From NCBI GenBank assembly GCA_946481585.1, contig CAMLOF010000205.1, positions 1-5,560 on the forward strand: 5,560 bases of DNA. The letters are read 5' to 3'. Within the stretch, counting starts at the first letter, position 1, and every line of letters starts with the position of its first letter. Under the pieces are notes generated by a model. It made no database searches, had not been told where the DNA came from, and saw only the letters and a program-made list of their open reading frames with translations. This document shows, piece by piece, positions 3,068 through 5,560 of this stretch. This DNA comes from an uncultured Macromonas sp. Its GTDB lineage: Bacteria; Pseudomonadota; Gammaproteobacteria; Burkholderiales; Burkholderiaceae. The translations under genes and the position numbers were made by a program.

Positions 3068-5560
3068 ATGTCACAAGACCAAGCGGATTCTTCAGGGTTG
3101 ACGGCAGGCGAAGCCGCGCGCCGTCTGCAGGACCAGGGCCCCAACGAGCTCGGCCTGAGCCAGCGCCGCACGCTGCGCGACATCGCGTGGGAGGTGCTGC
3201 GCGAACCCATGTTCCTGCTGCTGCTGGGCGCAGGTGCCATCTACCTGGTAATGGGCGACGCGCACGAGGCACTGGTGCTGCTGGGTTTTGTGGTGCTCAT
3301 CATGGGGGTGACGGTGCTGCAGGAGCGCCGCACCGACCGCGCGCTGGACGCCCTGCGCGACCTGTCCAGCCCACGCGCGCTGGTGCTGCGCGACGGCGTG
3401 CCCACACGTGTGGCAGGGCGCGAAGTGGTGGCGGGCGACGTGCTGCTGCTGGCCGAGGGTGACCGCGTGCCCGCCGACGGCTTGCTGCTGCAGGCGCACG
3501 AACTGGCTGCCGACGAATCCCTGCTCACCGGCGAATCGCTCCCGGTGCCCAAGAACCCGGGGGATGCGGTGTTCGCGGGCACCCTGGCGGTGGGCGGGCA
3601 AGGCATGGTGCAGGTCACGGCCACGGGCGGGCGCACCGAGCTGGGCCGCATCGGGCGTTCGCTGGACACGGTGGCGCTGGAACCTTCGCCCCTGCGTGAC
3701 GAGGTGGCGCGCCTCACGCGCCGGCTGGTTGTGTTTGGCCTGGTTGTTTGTGCGGTGTTGGTGGTGGTGTTCTGGCTGCTGCGCGGCACGCCGCTACAGG
3801 CGCTGCTGGCGGGCATCACGCTGGCCATGAGTGTGCTGCCGCAAGAGTTCTCGGTCATCATGATCGTGTTCTTTGCGCTGGGTGCGCGCCGCATGGCCGC
3901 GCGGCAGGTGCTCACACGGCGGCTCAACGCCATAGAGACGCTGGGGCAGACCACGGTGCTGTGCGTGGACAAGACCGGCACCCTGACGCAGAACCGCATG
4001 GCCGTGGCAGCGCTGTGCGCCAACGGCCACGCGCTGGACGTGCGCCAGCTGCCCCCGGGCGGCCTGCCCGAGCACTACCACGAGCTGCTGGAATACGCCG
4101 TGCTGGCCAGCGAGGTGGACCCCCACGACCCGATGGAGCAGGCCTTCCACCGCTTCGCGGGCACGCACCTGGCCGACACCGAGCACCTGCACCCTGAATG
4201 GTCGCTGGTGCGTGAGTACGAACTGTCGGCCGTGCTGCTGGCCATGTCGCACCTGTGGCACGACGGCAGCGCCCCGCACCACGTGGTGGCCGCCAAGGGT
4301 GCGCCAGAAGCCATTGCCGACCTGTGCCACCTCGACCCCGAACGCCGCCAGGCCGTGGCCGATGAAGCCGCGCGCCTGGCCGAGCAGGGTTTGCGCGTGC
4401 TGGGCGTGGCCAAGGCGCGCCATCTGGCAGAACAGGCCTGGCCCGGCATCCAGCACGACTTCGACTTTGAGTGGCTGGGCCTGGTGGGCTTGGCCGACCC
4501 GCTGCGCCCCCAGGTGCCCGAGTCGGTGCGGCAGTGCCAACGCGCGGGCATCCGCGTGGTGATGATGACCGGTGACCACCCGCAGACCGCCCGGCGCATT
4601 GCCGAGCAGGCGGGCATTGACGCCAGCGACGTGCTGACAGGTGACGACCTGGAGCGACTGGTGCCTGAGGAGCTGTCACACAGGCTGGGTACGGTGAGCG
4701 TGTTCGCTCGCGTGGCGCCTGCGCAGAAGTTGCTCCTCGTGCAGGCACTCAAGGCCCGTGGCGAGGTGGTGGCCATGACGGGCGACGGCGTCAACGACGC
4801 CCCGGCGCTCAAGGCGGCGCACATCGGCGTGGCCATGGGGCAGCGCGGCACCGACGTTGCCCGCGAAGCCGCCGCGCTGGTGCTGCTCGACGACGACTTC
4901 GCCTCCATCGTGGACGCCATCCGCCTGGGGCGGCGCATCTACGCCAATTTGCGGCAGGCCATGCGCTACACGCTGGCCGTGCACGTGCCCATCATCCTGT
5001 TGTCCCTGCTGCCGCTGTTGCTGGGTCTGCCCCTGTTGCTGCTGCCGGTGCACATCGCGTTCCTGGAATTGGTGATCGACCCCTCCTGCTCGGTGGTGTT
5101 CGAGGCCCAGGAAGGCGCACCCGGCCTGATGGAACAACCGCCCCGGCGTGCCAGCCAGCCGCTGCTGGTGGTGCCGGACATGGGCGCCGCGCTGTGGCAA
5201 GGCGCGGTCATCGCCCTGGGCGTGATGGCGGTGTACCTGCTGGCGCTGCACCTGGGCACCCCCGGCGGGCAGGCGCGCGCGCAGGCCTTCGTGGCCCTGG
5301 TGGCGGCGAATGCCGCGCTCATTGCCTTGACGCGGGCCATGGCCCAGGGCTGGCGGCAAGGGTGGCTGCACTGGCCACCGGTGCAGCGTTGGGTGCTGGG
5401 GGCCACCCTGTTGGCGTTGGCGGGTGTGGGCCTGTGGCCACCCTTGGCCGGTCTGTTTGGCTTTGCCGCCCTGGGGCTGGCGCAATGGGTGACGGCCCTG
5501 GTGGCAGGCGTGTTGTCGGTGGCCTTGCTGCAGGGCTTGTCAGCGTTCAGCCGAACTTGA
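3068..5560 (+). CDS. Cation-transporting P-type ATPase (Ca/H-ATPase-like fold, substrate unknown)
   Basis: This 830-residue inner-membrane ATP-driven cation pump is complete to its TGA at the window end. It has an N-terminal cation-ATPase segment (LTAGEAARRLQDQGPNEL, 11-28), TM1-2 (about 46-84), and an actuator domain with LTGES (E156). TM3-4 (about 219-270) are followed by the phosphorylation site DKTGTLT (D301) and a compact nucleotide domain with KGAPE (410-414). MTGD (500-503) and TGDGVNDAP (571-579) complete the hinge, and six C-terminal helices lie at about 634-824. All catalytic residues are present. The ion-site helices are atypical: TM4 has SVLPQEFSV where Ca pumps have PEGLP, and TM6 has ELVIDPSCSVVFEA. 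There is no CPC motif or metal-binding domain, which argues against a Cu/Zn P1B pump. It resembles poorly characterised bacterial pumps with PEEFP-type TM4 motifs. The ATG has AGGA 8 bases upstream, inside a hairpin. The 40-bp gap suggests cotranscription with the cytochrome genes. Confidence 0.93.
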   Translation: MSQDQADSSGLTAGEAARRLQDQGPNELGLSQRRTLRDIAWEVLREPMFLLLLGAGAIYLVMGDAHEALVLLGFVVLIMGVTVLQERRTDRALDALRDLSSPRALVLRDGVPTRVAGREVVAGDVLLLAEGDRVPADGLLLQAHELAADESLLTGESLPVPKNPGDAVFAGTLAVGGQGMVQVTATGGRTELGRIGRSLDTVALEPSPLRDEVARLTRRLVVFGLVVCAVLVVVFWLLRGTPLQALLAGITLAMSVLPQEFSVIMIVFFALGARRMAARQVLTRRLNAIETLGQTTVLCVDKTGTLTQNRMAVAALCANGHALDVRQLPPGGLPEHYHELLEYAVLASEVDPHDPMEQAFHRFAGTHLADTEHLHPEWSLVREYELSAVLLAMSHLWHDGSAPHHVVAAKGAPEAIADLCHLDPERRQAVADEAARLAEQGLRVLGVAKARHLAEQAWPGIQHDFDFEWLGLVGLADPLRPQVPESVRQCQRAGIRVVMMTGDHPQTARRIAEQAGIDASDVLTGDDLERLVPEELSHRLGTVSVFARVAPAQKLLLVQALKARGEVVAMTGDGVNDAPALKAAHIGVAMGQRGTDVAREAAALVLLDDDFASIVDAIRLGRRIYANLRQAMRYTLAVHVPIILLSLLPLLLGLPLLLLPVHIAFLELVIDPSCSVVFEAQEGAPGLMEQPPRRASQPLLVVPDMGAALWQGAVIALGVMAVYLLALHLGTPGGQARAQAFVALVAANAALIALTRAMAQGWRQGWLHWPPVQRWVLGATLLALAGVGLWPPLAGLFGFAALGLAQWVTALVAGVLSVALLQGLSAFSRT

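Noticed and set aside
1696..3240. A 514-codon open frame on the minus strand across dhc, cytochrome b and the ATPase start
   Set aside because: It is antisense to three well-supported genes, has low-complexity composition (rich in A, G, Q, H, R) and no recognisable domain; long antisense frames are common in high-GC DNA.
3068..5560. ATPase as a copper/zinc (P1B) or KdpB-type pump
   Set aside because: There is no CPC-type TM4 motif and no N-terminal metal-binding domain, and the six C-terminal helices after the P domain are of the P2/P3 layout.

Overview
The window is high-GC, gene-dense DNA with good Shine-Dalgarno sites, and its predicted proteins look proteobacterial. The combination of a PepSY/response-regulator/kinase operon with a divergent SHP/DHC/cytochrome b operon suggests a beta-proteobacterium, probably Burkholderiales and perhaps Comamonadaceae. 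That placement is inferred from protein style and base composition, since no search could be run. No tRNA, rRNA, CRISPR or mobile element is visible.

Left part (1-1161, minus strand): a tightly packed signalling operon is read leftwards. It encodes a small exported PepSY protein (853-1161), an OmpR-family response regulator (182-853) and a sensor histidine kinase, of which only the first 59 residues lie in the window (<1-179). The first two genes overlap by one base. The kinase appears to start at a TTG two bases after the regulator's stop codon.

Middle (1162-1309): a 148-bp divergent intergenic region carries the start sites of both operons. Its best regulatory candidate is a TGAAYGC direct repeat with an 11-bp period, the geometry typical of OmpR/PhoB/PmrA-family binding sites. 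A possible -10 for the signalling operon lies 12 bp away from it.

Right part (1310-5560, plus strand): this holds a periplasmic SHP-type monoheme cytochrome c (DUF1924), a diheme cytochrome c (DHC), a membrane cytochrome b561-type protein and a ten-helix P-type cation ATPase. In characterised bacteria DHC reduces SHP. A likely path is therefore quinol to cytochrome b to DHC to SHP, and then to O2, NO or another small ligand. The two-component system is probably its regulator and the PepSY protein a periplasmic modulator; both are inferences from layout.

The ATPase follows the cytochrome b gene after 40 bp. A perfect 10-bp inverted repeat in that gap buries the ATPase ribosome-binding site. 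The ATPase has all the catalytic motifs but an unusual ion-site sequence (PQEF in TM4, IDPSC...FEA in TM6), so its substrate cannot be named.
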